Part shown: positions 23,319 to 35,555 of the stretch, piece by piece | How positions within the stretch are numbered: the first letter of the stretch is position 1 | Layout of the letters: every line of letters starts with the position of its first letter | NCBI RefSeq assembly: GCF_964355755.1 | Contig: NC_092674.1 | Location: forward strand, 7,941,001-8,005,000 | Direction: 5' to 3' | Source: Antedon mediterranea | Lineage: Eukaryota > Echinodermata > Crinoidea > Comatulida > Antedonidae | DNA length: 64,000 bases | Notes under the pieces: model-generated | What the model was told of the DNA's origin: nothing | Database searches by the model: none | The model's input: the letters and a program-made list of their open reading frames with translations, nothing else | Program-made: the position numbers and the translations under genes

Positions 23319-24091
23319 GTTCTAATATTATATTACTATCAATGTTCCTACATCAAATTTAAGAAGTGATTATAATAATTAGATCAAATAATACATCTTC
23401 ACATTCAGTATGGATTTGCAAGGTGAGATCTATTGGATATTACTATATACATGTTTTTTTTAGTTGTTGTCAAATTATGAGTTTGATACTGGATTACTGG
23501 ATATGGGCATTGCAGTCTGTGTTCAATCTTTGTATTTGTGTACATAAACTTTATTTATATTTTCAGTTGTCCATATAATAGTGTAAATATCTGTCAAAAA
23601 GTTATTAAAGCACAATTACTTACCTCAGTCATAATCTTTACTGAAGTCTGGAATTGTTTTTATTGATTATTCAATATTATTTTAATCACATCAGTCAGTA
23701 ATGGAAGTCTTTTCGATTTTAATAATCATTAATTCTAAATCTTATTTATTTTGTTTCCGCTTGAATCGTATTTGTGTACTCATTGTGTGTTCTACATAAG
23801 TGAGTATTTGTCTATTGTGTTTTCTTGTACACCCACTTGATAACTTTCGTTGCTAATAAATAATAGGAGCTTTCTGCTTGACTACACATATGTCGAGTTA
23901 AAAAATCACTATGAGCATTTGCAGTTTAGTGGAACGTGTACACAAAAGTTCTCTATGACAAAGAAATGTTATCTGCTTAGGGTAATTATTTAAAGAAATT
24001 GTCGATTATAATTAAATACACTTTCCTAACCACTACAAATTACAGTCTTCGTTGTTTTTAGACTATGCCTAGTTATAATTATTGACTTCAT
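22245..24091. other. Spacer between unit B start and unit C stop
   Basis: AT-rich, with a (TTTA)n microsatellite at about 23271-23318. From about 23.3 kb rightwards it has scattered similarity to 38.4-39.3 kb, the matching spacer beside unit D. No exon was recognised. The unit B promoter should be just right of 22244. Confidence 0.5.
23271..23318. repeat. (TTTA)n microsatellite
   Basis: About ten TTTA tetramers in a row. Confidence 0.95.
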
Positions 24092-26686
24092 TTATTTTTC
24101 TTCCGATACTCTGTTGCCATCATCACACCTTCTCAGATAACACAATGCAGCGTCATAGCAAAAGTTGTATTGGATCTAAATTAGTAAAATAATAATAAAA
24201 ATACTGTTAAATACAAAGTAATACGTTCACGTAATGTGCTTATTAGATTAGTTAATCACTCTTCCCTGGTTAGTCCTACGATTGTTACGTATATAATTTT
24301 CTTATAAACTAAATTTCCTCACTATTAAAACTAAATAAAAAAAAAACTTGTCTTCTCACCTCAGAGTCCACCATAGTGGGGCATGCTGACCGCAGTGCTT
24401 TAAGTGTTTGGAATACATCTACTACCTTTTCATCTCGCATTTTCTCGATCATAGAATAAACTAGACAGAACAAGCCTGATCTGGAAACACCGTCTCTAGA
24501 GATTGATATAGATTGTGTTTTTATAGTTTCCATAAAACTTAATTTAAAACTGACCAGCTTACAGGCCCGTCGTGTTTCCACAGCTACAAATTAACTGATA
24601 ATTAGCCGATAACCGGGGTTTAACTGATTCTACTCGAGAAAAATTAACCGATAATTATCTCATTCAAATCGGATAACTATCGGGAAAATGCGATAAAGTT
24701 TTACCTTTGACCTGAAGAAAAATGGTTGTGTTGTGAGTGTGTACCTGGTTGTTTTATAATGAATGATCATGCGCACTTTATTTTTTAATTGATTACCTGA
24801 TTGGTTCACAAATTTTTTTTTTGGATGCGAAAACACATGTCATGTGTCTACGTTGAAAATACAAAATGTTAACATAATTATAAAATTTCAATATTTTTAG
24901 TATTACATAATACGATGACAAACTGCTGTAGAAAGAATACGTTACATTTTCCGTTACTAATAGGCCTATATTAATATTCTAATAACAAAATAGAGAATAT
25001 TTCAATTTATACCCACGTGCAATGAACAGTGATCGGTGTATTGATAGAAGACGTAGCACGTCCTTCCATTATCGTCCTAATGAATTTAACAAATGCATCA
25101 ATTTCAGGAACAGGTTTATTTTCTGGCCATTGGTTAACTTCATACAGAATAATTTGCTGTACATTGTTATCCTATAAACACAAAACAGAGAGTTATTAGT
25201 TTAAATTGTACTTACAAACATCTATTTTATTGTTCTTTGTTCAGATTTCTGTTTTCGCGATGACAATTTCATTTAAACGTGTCATCATGTCTTAGGAATT
25301 ATGTAAACAATTGTTCTATTGCAGATACTCCAGTAACTACATCGCTTACTACAATAAGGATAATCTTAGTTGGTTTCAGTGCAGAGGTGTAGGTATCTAT
25401 TATATTGTAATCTTCAAAAGAATATTGATTATATTTGTTATAAAACTTTAAAAATATAGATACTGCTGTAACTCATGCATTACAATTATTTTGAGATGGT
25501 ACTTCAGTAAAATACAACAAGAAAAAAATTTAGTAGGTCTAACCTTTTTTAGATTTAATTTTCTCTCAGTCATAAATTCGTTCTGAAAGTTTGACTTAGC
25601 AGTCACGGTTAATTCACCAAATGGTTGTTTTTGGTTGATCTTTTTCGGGAGGTACATGGCACTCGTTAGGTCTTCCATCTCATGTAGTTGTACAATGACG
25701 TCAGATTTACAATCAAACACCAAACGCCAAAAATCGATCGTGGTATCCGATAATGGTGTCCGAGTAACAACAAAAGCACGGCGACCCTTGTGACGCTAGG
25801 ATATAAATAAAAGATAACACCGGAAAATATTTGTGTTAAAATAAGTATTTAAAAAAGAGTATTTCTTCTATAATTGTCTTGCAGGTGAATATTACTATCT
25901 TTACAAATTGCTTTTGAGATCTTTTTTCATTTTATTACGTTCTCATATTAATTGAGAAACAACATGTTTTTAGGTTCAGTTTGATTTCACATAGCGCTAG
26001 CTTATGCCCCTCGCTTTCCTTTGAATGAAACGTTCATGTCCTCATACCTCAATGAGCGCAGCATTTACGTAATCTGCACCACTGCCAACATCCAGATTTA
26101 GTTGAAAACATCCTTTAGTCACTGTGATAAATTAAATAATTTTAAGAAGCTTAATATCAGAAATTATAATGTTTTTTACTCAAATATGAATGAAAGAAAT
26201 AAATGTTTATTTGAATTTGAATTGAATTGAATTAATTGATCTACTAATAATCGGGCTTATGACAGTCGAGGTTCTAATCCACATCAAAATCGTGATCATA
26301 TTTAATAATCTTTGATGAACACATGCAATTCAAAATTGCTATAAAAAACCGACTGAAAATTACTACATTACACAATTGAACCGTTCTCAATTGTGACGTT
26401 ATGTTCTTGCTGTTTAATAATAACCACATTATATTTAAAAACTTTCTTTATCAATAATAGTCAACGTATAGTAATAATTGGTCAGTTGTTTGCCCTACTT
26501 TTACGTCATTTGTACATACCGAGAATTCTCGGGTACATTATCATCAACATTGTTAATTACACTGATGTATTAAGTATGTAACTTACGGAACAAAACATTA
26601 TGAAATGTGTCCTGGCAACTGACATCTTGTCGTCTAGTTTGTGACGCAAGATCTTCACCAGGATGTGGAAACAAATTACGCAACGT
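24092..26686 (-). CDS. Unit C exons 14-19: D2-like tyrosine phosphatase domain
   Basis: Six exons (100, 74, 252, 155, 136, 84 bases) give about 266 residues, a normal PTP length. Landmarks: TLRNLFPHPG, ADYVNAALIE (DYINASxI motif), AFVVTRTPL, DFWRLVFD, QWPEN (WPD loop with Glu), VHC|TDGVSRSG (C-x5-R loop across the exon 17/18 junction), IQYNFCYDAALCYL, stop. The KNRY motif is degenerate and the Q-loop glutamine is not evident. WPE and the altered motifs are typical of membrane-distal, low-activity D2 domains of receptor PTPs; the retained Cys and Arg leave some activity or phosphotyrosine binding possible. Confidence 0.85.
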
Positions 26687-29600
26687 CTGCGAATAAATGC
26701 ATTGTTTAATACAAAATGTTTAGGATATCCGAATCGTATATTCGTCATCGATGTCACAACCAACATTGCTACTATTAGTCATAGCCATTTCCTTTTTTTT
26801 TTTCTTTTTATGCGTGTGCTTAAAACGCAGGCGAAAGAAATCCAATTTACTATTTTTGTATTTTCTTCTTTTTTAAAATTTTCATAACATAACGTGTTAG
26901 GCAATGTATTGCTCCCCCTTTTGTATGAAATTCATTAGGTAATTTAAGAATTGGCAGTCAGTTTTTATGTGTGTTAAAAACTCGAGAGAAAGAAACATAT
27001 TATTTCATTGGGAAATATTTTTTTTTTTCTTTTCTATGTATTTTATCATTTTTTTAATAACTTTATGAATTCAATTTTTCGGTTTTTGTTTATGCTTTAT
27101 TAATATAAGACTAATTAGTTAAACAAGACAGTCAGACAGTAATTCTTTGTAATATAGAGAGATTCGTTCTGGTGTTGATTCTGAGAGGATAATGGGTAAT
27201 TAATTTAAAAATTAGAACAAATCATGCTTTACCTCAAATTCTTTCTTTAATTGATGCTTCGTTACATAGCCATGCAGTTCGGATAACTCAATAGGTTTAT
27301 AGTCTTTATTTTCAGATTCTTCATAAACAAGGTCCGGCTCAGGCTCAGGGTCAGCGTATACGGGTTCAGTGGAAGAAGCAACAACTTTTGACTTAATATT
27401 AGTATATTCACTGTTATTTGCAAATTCCGTGACGTCATAAACATGTTCAGGTTCCGGCTCCAAATCAGAATCTGGCTGCGTGTATACGGGCTCAGCACTG
27501 TTGCAATAGGCATGTTCAGGCTCCTTTTCTGGTTTTGTGTATACATACATGGCAGAAGATTTAGTGGCAGCAGTAGACTGAATATTTTCATATCCTCTTT
27601 CTTTTTCAGACACATTTTGATATTCCGTATCTACCGTGCTTAGGCCTAAATTTTGTTGACTAGTTGAAGATTTACCAACGTTGCCTTTGGGAAACAAGTG
27701 TCTAAATCTGAAATGAACAAATCATAATGTTTAAAAGAATGTATGTGTACGTCATCACCATTTTTATATTCTCTGTAATTGTTTTTTTTTTTAATTTTGT
27801 TAATGCAGATAGTTGTAATATTTACAATTTAGTATGATATTATTTTTGTAATACTGTACTTATTATCTGAAATATGTTTGTAATAATATTTCTGTAAAAA
27901 GTATTATAATACTTACCGTTTAAATATTACCAAAATGATTGCTACTGCGGCAACTACGGAAATTAGTGAGCCAATTACAACTCCTATTACGGTACCTAGA
28001 AAATTATTTAATGCTTATTATGTTCATAAAGTAGTCATTTGAGGAGGGGGGGGGGGGGTAGCAAAACAGTACAAAGGAAAATGTAAGAAATTAAGGGAAA
28101 AATAGAAGTAATATGATTAAAGAAATATATATATTTGAAGACAAATATTACTGATTATTTGTAATGTATTTAATTATGATGTGAAGGAATAAAGTGGTGG
28201 TTTACGCCACAAAGGAGAGAAAAAAACGTAGTCATTAGGCATAAGTTATAAAAAAAAAACAATGGCTTTAATAGAAAAAAATATTTATTTTTTTATATTA
28301 AAATGTTGTTTACCTATATAATCCATTCAAAGTTCAATATTTTTCTTCGTAGGACTAAGATTTTCGATTTTTATAGTTACTGAATTCTATTCACAAAGCA
28401 CAAACAGTAAGGAACTAACCTTGCTTCTTTTGATCACAATCTGTACCAAAGATAATGGTCATTACGTCAGATGTCCCTCTTACGTTTAAATAAGACGCTA
28501 AAACTGTGAATGTATATTCTATACACGAATCAATGCCTTCGTCAAAAACAACTTCAGTTTCTGTTGTAGTTCCTTGCTGAAATATTCCACCTGATAGTTC
28601 ATAATGGTAGGTCACCTGATAGTCTGGAATGTCACATGTAGAAGCGTTCCACTTCATCAGTAAATGTGTTCCATTTGAAAATGAATTGCTTTGTATCGAT
28701 GGCTCTATTATTTGAAAAAAGAATAAATAGGCCTATACTATATTAAAAATAATTACTGTGATTATTAGGACTATCCTATGAGTAAATCTTTAGATTTAAT
28801 ACAATATAGTTAATAATAGGAATAAGCATACCTGAGGGCGATGTTTGTACCGTTATGTCCTCTCCCCAATTACCAGCAATCTCTAAGTTATTAACAACTC
28901 GAGCGTTTACGACATAATCTGTACAGCTTGATAATCCTGATAGTTGAACTTCTAATTGAGAACTGCTTGTTGTGTTGACTACATTTAGTATATTTCCATC
29001 TATGTCCGAGTACTTCACTTGATATCGAAGAATATAGTTACACTGAATTCGTTCATAATCACTAGAAACAGGCTGAATTATATAAAATAATCCGTCAGAA
29101 AGAATGAGAATGAGAACTTTTTCAGACATAGGCCAATAGAAATTTAGCTTAAAGGGGGGATTTGGGTTTAAAATGAATAGTAAAAAATGTAAAATATATT
29201 TGTTTGTCTCCTGAACGGTAAAAGTTTCAATTTATATAAGCGCCCAGTGAAGCAGAACGAAGGCTGTGAAATCAGGCCAGATTAAAAGTGCAGCTACGGC
29301 AAAATCACACTGTGGTTACAAAATAGGAAATTCGTGAAATGGTCCATCTTCCGACGACTCGTTATCATTAACCATATCAATTACTTTTGTAAAATTATAC
29401 TTATCTGATGTAATTTTAGTCGGTCTTCCCATTTATAAAGTCAATTTTTTATGAAAATTCATCAAAACAGTGAAAAATTAGATATGTTTGCACTTTACGT
29501 TTGCCGATTTTCACACCGACTTAGGGAAAAATCAAAATCAATGAAGCGTAACGTATACTGTACATTCCTGCTGAGGATCGAGCGAGACGACGATACACGT

Positions 29601-32600
29601 GCTCTCTCTGCTGCCCATGCTTGGCATCGTCACGTTATAAGCAGATACAACAATACCAAACTGGTCGGGTCGAGTATACCCCGTCTATAATCACAACATG
29701 AACGATGTACAGTATTTGATTGAAGGTCGACTCGACCTTCCGGAATGGTATAGATAATATAGCTCGAATGAGAGAGTTGGAATATTTGTGTAGTGCAGCC
29801 TATAGTAAAATGCCTGGTAGTATCAATTCGCATAGGGTCTACTACACTAGCTAGCTCAATTTTTAACTGGGCCGGATCGGCTAGGTCTCCTTCCTACTAC
29901 CTGGTCTACTTGCTTGATGCATGAGTATTCCGCTTTTTTGGAGAATAAACTAGCCTAAGCCTATTTTATTTTAGGCCTACTTAGACGATCGGGACACCAT
30001 ACGTGTGGACGGCGGCGATCGGACCTTGTTTTGCTTCAATATTTACAGCCGATTTTGTAGAACGTTTTAGGTTTAGATTGTTTAGGAGTTTGGTTGATAG
30101 GATGGGTTTTGTTATTTATGGGCCAATCGTCTAGTAGTAGGCTAGCTAGGCCCAGGGACCCCATTGTTTTAACGTAGCCATCGTGGCGTGGAATCCCTAG
30201 TCAGAATGGCTCTCGCCCATTAGGCTAGGCCTAGAGTAGTATTGTACGTGAAGCCGATAATACGATCTGTACTATAGTATAGAGGTATAACAATAGTATA
30301 ATTTATGACTCCGTAATCTGTACTAAATTTTGTATTTCATTAAATGTCAAATAAATATATGCTACTACTGTTATTATTACACTTTAGGCCTAGCTTAGAA
30401 AATCTACAAAAAAATGTATTTCACAATGATCGGGTGGTCGTCGTTTGACAGGGGAGAGAGAGTTTTGAATCCACTGGTGACGTGATTTTGTGAATATCTC
30501 ATGAATATTAATGAGCTTCCCTAAGCTGCAGAAAAACAGACTTTCCATGAATTTACCCTAAAATGTATATGAAATTTAATTTTTTTAATTTCTCGTTATT
30601 ACTTCTTCATTCTGACATGTCTATATTGTTATAATATTTTTTATTTAATAAATAAACGATATTTAAAAGCAATTTTAAACCCAGAATCCCCCTTTAATCC
30701 TGTTAGCGGATAAAACAAGTTTACGAAAATTCCATTTACGTAAGTGAATGATTTGTGGAATTATCCTTGTCTACAGCAGCTCTCCGTAAAAAATGTAGGC
30801 CTATACAACACGTAAGTCAATTATAATTATATACAATTTTCAAACCTACTACTGTAGTTCAGGGGAATGGGTTTGTTTCCCTTTACTGGGATTGGAGTAA
30901 GAAACCGGCATCTATAAACGGAAAAACAGGAAACAAGATTGATATACTATTATTTACACCAAGCAAAACGTGTGAACAAAAAAAAATACTTTAAAACCTC
31001 TAAACACAATTTGACCTGGTTTTCTTCAACAGATTTCAGTTCTATCTCAGGTTCTTCCAAAGGTTCTATAACATAAAGAATGAAATTGCTGAGCAAACAA
31101 AAATCATGACGACATGCTTTATTAAATCGCTTCTGTATAAATATAGTTTAAAATGTATTCTCAAAATGCACATTATAAAAATGTAAAAGTAGTCCAATAT
31201 GTTTCAATTTTATAACTGACCTTCACAGATTGTGTTAGTTGTTCCAAGTGCACTTCTTGGTCCATCTACCTCAATACCACCAACCATCCTCGAAAATTGA
31301 GAGTAAAATTGGTATTGTGTATTTGGGATGAGATTATTTATAACAAATAATACATCGTTATCTGGTTTAGCCATGGATATAAATGAATCCATTTGAGATG
31401 ATTTGTACTCAAGCTTCCGTTTTGTGATTGTGCCTGTTCCATAGTCTTCACCAGGAATCCAAGTGACGTCAAAAGTTAAGGTAGTTGCTGTCTGATTTAT
31501 ATCACGTTGCGATTCAGTGTGGTATGGTAAAGCTATTTAATAAAACACATATTTGTGTATATTTTTAACAAAAACGGTGCTTTTTAATTTAACTTATATT
31601 AATAAAACAATATAAACATGTAAGCATGGAAGGTGATTTTTTTTTCGTTCACCTTTCTTCACCCTCTCCATTTCTCCTTTCTCCCAACTTTAAATTCAGA
31701 AAAGTATCTCAAAGCTTAGGGTCTAATTATTCCTCATAATATAAATAAATGTGTGTCGTTACCTATGCTGCAATTTGGTCCAGCCCAAGCCTCGTGACAT
31801 CCATTAGTACAACTTCCATCTCGATTACACTCTTCAGAGTCTTTGCAGTGACATGGGAAGTTACACAAGACACCGAAGTATCCGGATTGACATGACACAG
31901 GCTCTTTACAAAAAAAAATATGATTATTATGTTTGTCATTAAAACTATTTAACTCCAAAACTAATACAAGCTTCTGCAATTGTCTAAATCTAAAGAACAT
32001 ATGCTATAGGTTCTTTGCTCAATATTATCACATTCGGTACAGCTCATTAGGAAGTATACTCTACAGTTAGAGGGAAAATGGCACTGTGGTCATGTTAACA
32101 ATATAGATTATCTGATCAAATTCCTAGAAAGTAGGAAACATTTTGCCATTTTTTCCTGACTGTTCATGGTTCTCACACAAAAATAAGACTGTACAGTATT
32201 TTCAAGGTTGTTTTTCTTTCTACATGGTAAGTTAACAATATTTACAAAGGAAACATAAAAATGATAATAAAAGAAAATGGTATCGAATTGTCAAATATCA
32301 TTACCTAGACACCTGTCACCGGTGTAGCCAAACAAACATGTTGACCCAGAAGTACATCCTGTATCTTGGGTACAACTGATGATATCACAGTTACATTTTT
32401 GCCTACAACCAGCTCCATGGTAACCATCCTCACAAACTTAAAAACATAAAACAAAGAACTTTTGTAGGAAAACTCATTTCACAAAGGTGACAAGCAGAGC
32501 ACAAATAATGGAAAATATAGGCCTATTAATATACTTGACCAATTATAAAGTATTAATTAGGTATACATTATAAAACATACTATTCAACAAACCATTACCA

Positions 32601-35555
32601 TAAATAACGAAAATTGTTTATTTTTAGCATAATTGTTTTTCTGATCTTTGCTGATACATTTAATGATAATATAGACCTAATTAAAATCTAACCTCTTTCA
32701 CAATCACTTCCTCCAAAACCATTGATGCATGCACAACCAACTGGATCAGGTGGACATAGAAGAGATCCTTGACAATTCCCAACAGAAGAACATACAGCTT
32801 TGCATTCACGACCCCAGTTGTTATTTCCACAGCCTATTAGTAAACAATCATTTCCGTATCAGTATATTCTATTTACACATTGCTATTTTGTAATAATCAA
32901 AACATAATTAACATAAATCACATGCTATGTTTGATATGTTTTTAAACATGAATTTGTCTTTACCAGTTTGACAATAATTGCCTTGAAATCCTGCTGGACA
33001 AATACAGACACCCGTCTTATCGTCACACACTCCGCCATTATAACATACGGGACAGTCCATTTCACAATCTGGAGGATTCCATTTTGGCGAAGGACAAGCT
33101 AATATACAATATAGAAAACAATTTAAATGACTTGTAATAAATTGAGCGAGTTTCCTAAGCCTACCAGAAATGCTACGTGTTGGCCTATAAGGATAAATAT
33201 AATAAAATAAAATTAATAATATTTTATCAGTAAATCATCACACACAATAAATTCTTTTTATTATGTGAAGTTATTTATCAGACCCAATCTAATATAGTGC
33301 AACAATAGTCCTGCATTTTATCAGAATTCGTTGTACACATCTGTATAGCTGAAGAGATAAGTAATGGCTACAAATATACCTAATGATAAGCAAGACAATT
33401 TGGATTTCCTTGAAAAAAGTAGGCATATAACTGTTAAAACCTACCTCTAACAATCAGCCTCATGATACCATGGTTACCATCAGGACTATCACCTGTATAA
33501 CATTCATATACGCCATCATCTTTTCTTCGTATGTTTTCAATCACAACAGACGTATTACCCCTTAGATTGTGTATTTCCTCACCGTAATTATGTCTCCAAC
33601 GTAAATCATTAAGATCATCACCTTTACTGAGATTGACCGTGACAAACTCTCCAATACCGACCGTTATCGTTCTGTACTCAATTACAATATTTGCTGTAAA
33701 ATAATAATTGGATAATGAAAAAATCTATACTTTTATTTACGTAGAATTAGTTTAACGTAGTTCTATGAACAATCCTAAGATAATTTTACAATTAAAGATA
33801 TTGTGGGGAAAGCTTGCCCATACTCACCAGAAGTGGATGTTATTACAATTGCTGAATTTGTGACTATTCCAGTTTTATTAGCTTCAAATGAGAAGACACC
33901 AACTCTTTCAGTTTGACTTTGTAAGTTAGTAACACCCAGTGAAGTGTGGGAGTCGAATACCCGGTATGTAATACTGCTACTTGTGTGAAATATTTTACCG
34001 TCTGGCATATCTATCGTTTGCTCTCTTCTAGCACCACTCTCGTCGGCAGACGTATCAGCCCAAGTCACGTTATCTTTCCCATCGATATTCTTGTATAATA
34101 TTCCAATTGATAAATTTCTAATGTCTTTGTCGTCTTGAAGTGCATATCCACGAAAATAACTATTACCAGATGTCGTCAGTGGTGTGCCAGAAAAACATGT
34201 TAAAATCTAATGGATCTGAAAAGAAAATGGCAATCGGTCAATTTACTGCAATTACCATACTTATTGGTATCCTTGTCACCTGAGGCAACTAATCTACACT
34301 TGACGTTCAATGAAGGGGGCTCTCTAAGTTTTAGATAGAGAGTTAAATATGGTCAATTTCTATTAGGGAGTTAGTGATATTGTAGTATGCGAGAATGTCT
34401 CCAGTTACAGTGTAATTTCAATCTTTTATATATGCATATAGAATTAAGATAGCGAGTTGCCAAGGTAGGCCTTAAACAAAATGACTTTTTACAAACATCT
34501 TGATCATGAATGGGCTTTTGATGAAGTATTCCAAACAATTATTGAGAGTAAATGATTTATTCAATCAAGTTTCAGCTGATAAATAGAAATTTGCCCAGAG
34601 TACAAAAATATCAGGTCACATACGGCAAACATATTTAAAAAGCGTAAATACAATTTTTTTTAAAAAGATACTCAGAACTATTTTTTAGTCATGTGGTGCA
34701 ACGCGACTCTACAGCTCACTATGTCGGTCGGTTGGTCGGTCGGTCGGTTGGTCGGTCGGTCGGTCGGTCGGTTGGTTGGTCGGTCGGTAAACACTAACTT
34801 GAGCACGCGGCTGCAGCCATGTATATGGGCTTGTTAAAAATACGAACATCAATTAAGAGTAGAAGAGTAAGTAACTAAAAGTATTGGTACAATAAATCCG
34901 AGAGGGATGTGTGTCGACACCCGGAAATTATTAGAAGGAACCTTAAAGGGAAGGAACATTTAAAAGTAATCATTGGATGAATACAGGTATAAAAGGCGCA
35001 ATGATTTGACCATTAAGAGAAGAACGCAGGCGGACCGACAAACAACCCAGAATTTTAACCAGACATTTTAAATCTAGAATTTTAAAACAAATACGTATTC
35101 CTAAAATTCACATGTAATTAAATGGTAGATTTATTTTTAGTCGCGAGCGTGCAACACGACTCTACAGCTCACTATGTCGGTCGGTTGGTCGGTCGGTCGG
35201 TCGGTAAACACTAACTTGAGCACGCGACTGCAGCAGCCATGTATATGGCCCTGCTCACTTTAAAACCAATACTTAGTTTTAAAAATCCCATGTAAAAGGT
35301 AGATTATTTAGGTCATTCAGGCCACTAATACTTCCCTAGAATATCATGAAATATATAAATTAATTATTTTACGATAAACTCTCTTTGTTCGGAAGACTTT
35401 CGTATAATTATTTTAAACATTATAGATTAGAACCACTCATTGTAAACTATTAAAAACAGCAATTAATCATAAAGCATACCTGATACTCCTAGTTCACAAG
35501 TCAAACTGAGAGTTATGACTAGATAAAACAAAATTGGAAAGCGTTTGGTCAACAT
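24092..35555 (-). CDS. Unit C: Tie-like ectodomain receptor phosphatase (19 exons, one frameshift)
   Basis: Exons: 35555-35480, 34215-33828, 33693-33445, 33098-32964, 32833-32693, 32436-32305, 31903-31763, 31532-31221, 31065-30998, 29072-28832, 28704-28420, 27995-27917, 27707-27233, 26686-26587, 26121-26048, 25795-25544, 25171-25017, 24495-24360, 24175-24092. They sum to 3,523 bases, one more than a multiple of three: exon 2 has one extra base near 34199-34203 and reads into TAA at 34165-34163. Apart from that base the model is open for about 1,173 codons. Ectodomain as in A and B, then TM (about 723-748), a 159-residue tyrosine-rich tail and a PTP domain (about 908-1173). Either a young pseudogene, a null allele, or a base error in the assembly. 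Confidence 0.78.
27233..27707 (-). CDS. Unit C exon 13: tyrosine-rich juxtamembrane tail
   Basis: 158 codons. SH2-type sites: YQNV and YENI (relaxed ITAM spacing), YTKP, YTQP and YADP (YxxP, Crk type), YCNS (YxN), YTNI, YDVT and YEES. It is acidic and Pro/Glu-rich (SDLEPEPEHVY). It ends KKEFE in phase 0 at a GAG|gtaaag donor, leading into the PTP exons. The first third aligns with the tails of units A and B. Confidence 0.85.
27917..29072 (-). CDS. Unit C exons 10-12: FN3-2, FN3-3 and transmembrane
   Basis: Exons 29072-28832 and 28704-28420 complete FN3-2 and encode FN3-3. Exon 27995-27917 encodes the TM helix (VIGVVIGSLISVVAAVAIIL, then IFKR). The intron before exon 10 contains the TTAA-flanked element at 29153-30693. 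Confidence 0.85.
28043..28060. repeat. Poly-G tract differing between C and D
   Basis: A long G run in the intron between exons 11 and 12. The matching run in unit D (about 43340-43349) is shorter. Confidence 0.9.
29153..30693. mobile_element. TTAA-flanked DNA transposon, non-autonomous, 1,541 bp
   Basis: Both ends abut TTAA (29149-29152 and 30694-30697). Terminal inverted repeats are about 22 bp: agggggg...gggtttaaaat and its imperfect complement. The matching intron of unit D reads agcttaatcctg with a single TTAA, i.e. the empty site. No long ORF, so it is non-autonomous. TTAA duplication is known for piggyBac, Kolobok and some other superfamilies; the family is not assigned. Confidence 0.9.
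30998..33693 (-). CDS. Unit C exons 3-9: Ig, four EGF, FN3-1 and start of FN3-2
   Basis: Ig exon 33693-33445 (DDGVYECYTG). EGF exons 33098-32964, 32833-32693, 32436-32305, 31903-31763. FN3-1 31532-31221. First part of FN3-2 31065-30998, whose donor is a weak GAG|gtttta. All lengths match A and B or differ by whole codons. Confidence 0.82.
33828..34215 (-). CDS. Unit C exon 2: N-terminal domain with 1-base insertion
   Basis: 388 bases against 384, 378 and 384 in the paralogues. The frame set by exon 1 gives DPLD and then reaches TAA at 34165-34163. One base later the normal domain reads through (GNSYFRGYALQDDKDI, MPDGKIF, GVFSFEANK). Confidence 0.8.
34686..34836. mobile_element. Foldback-family copy FB4 with TCGG array
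   Basis: acgcgactctacagctcact, then a TCGG/TTGG array, then aaacactaacttgagcacgc, ggctgcagccatgtatat and gggcttgtt. Confidence 0.75.
35139..35262. mobile_element. Foldback-family copy FB5 with TCGG array
   Basis: cacgactctacagctcacta, a short TCGG array, aaacactaacttgagcacgc, gactgcagcagccatgtata and ggccctgct. It has the same ends as FB4 about 450 bp away. Confidence 0.75.

Larger units (their letters stand above)
34216..35479. other. Unit C intron 1 with two foldback copies
   Basis: Separates the signal exon from exon 2. It contains FB4 (about 34686-34836) and FB5 (about 35139-35262). No exon was seen. Confidence 0.6.

Noticed and set aside
23625-23652. A 24-base in-frame exon with a perfect gtaagt donor after unit C exon 18
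   Set aside because: The true PTP end (IQYNFCYDAAL) lies at 24175-24092, and the 24-base segment is not conserved beside unit D.
26587-26611. A 25-base exon starting after ttgccag as PTP exon 14
   Set aside because: The longer exon from 26686 has a better 3' splice tract, is open in the same phase, and supplies the expected TLRN start after KKEFE.
27262-27643. ORFs overlapping the unit C tail exon in other frames
   Set aside because: They are shadows of the tail exon, whose phase links to TM and PTP exons on both sides.
29451-29833. ORFs inside the TTAA-flanked element as a transposase
   Set aside because: Too short (67-79 codons), on opposite strands, and without transposase motifs; the element is non-autonomous.
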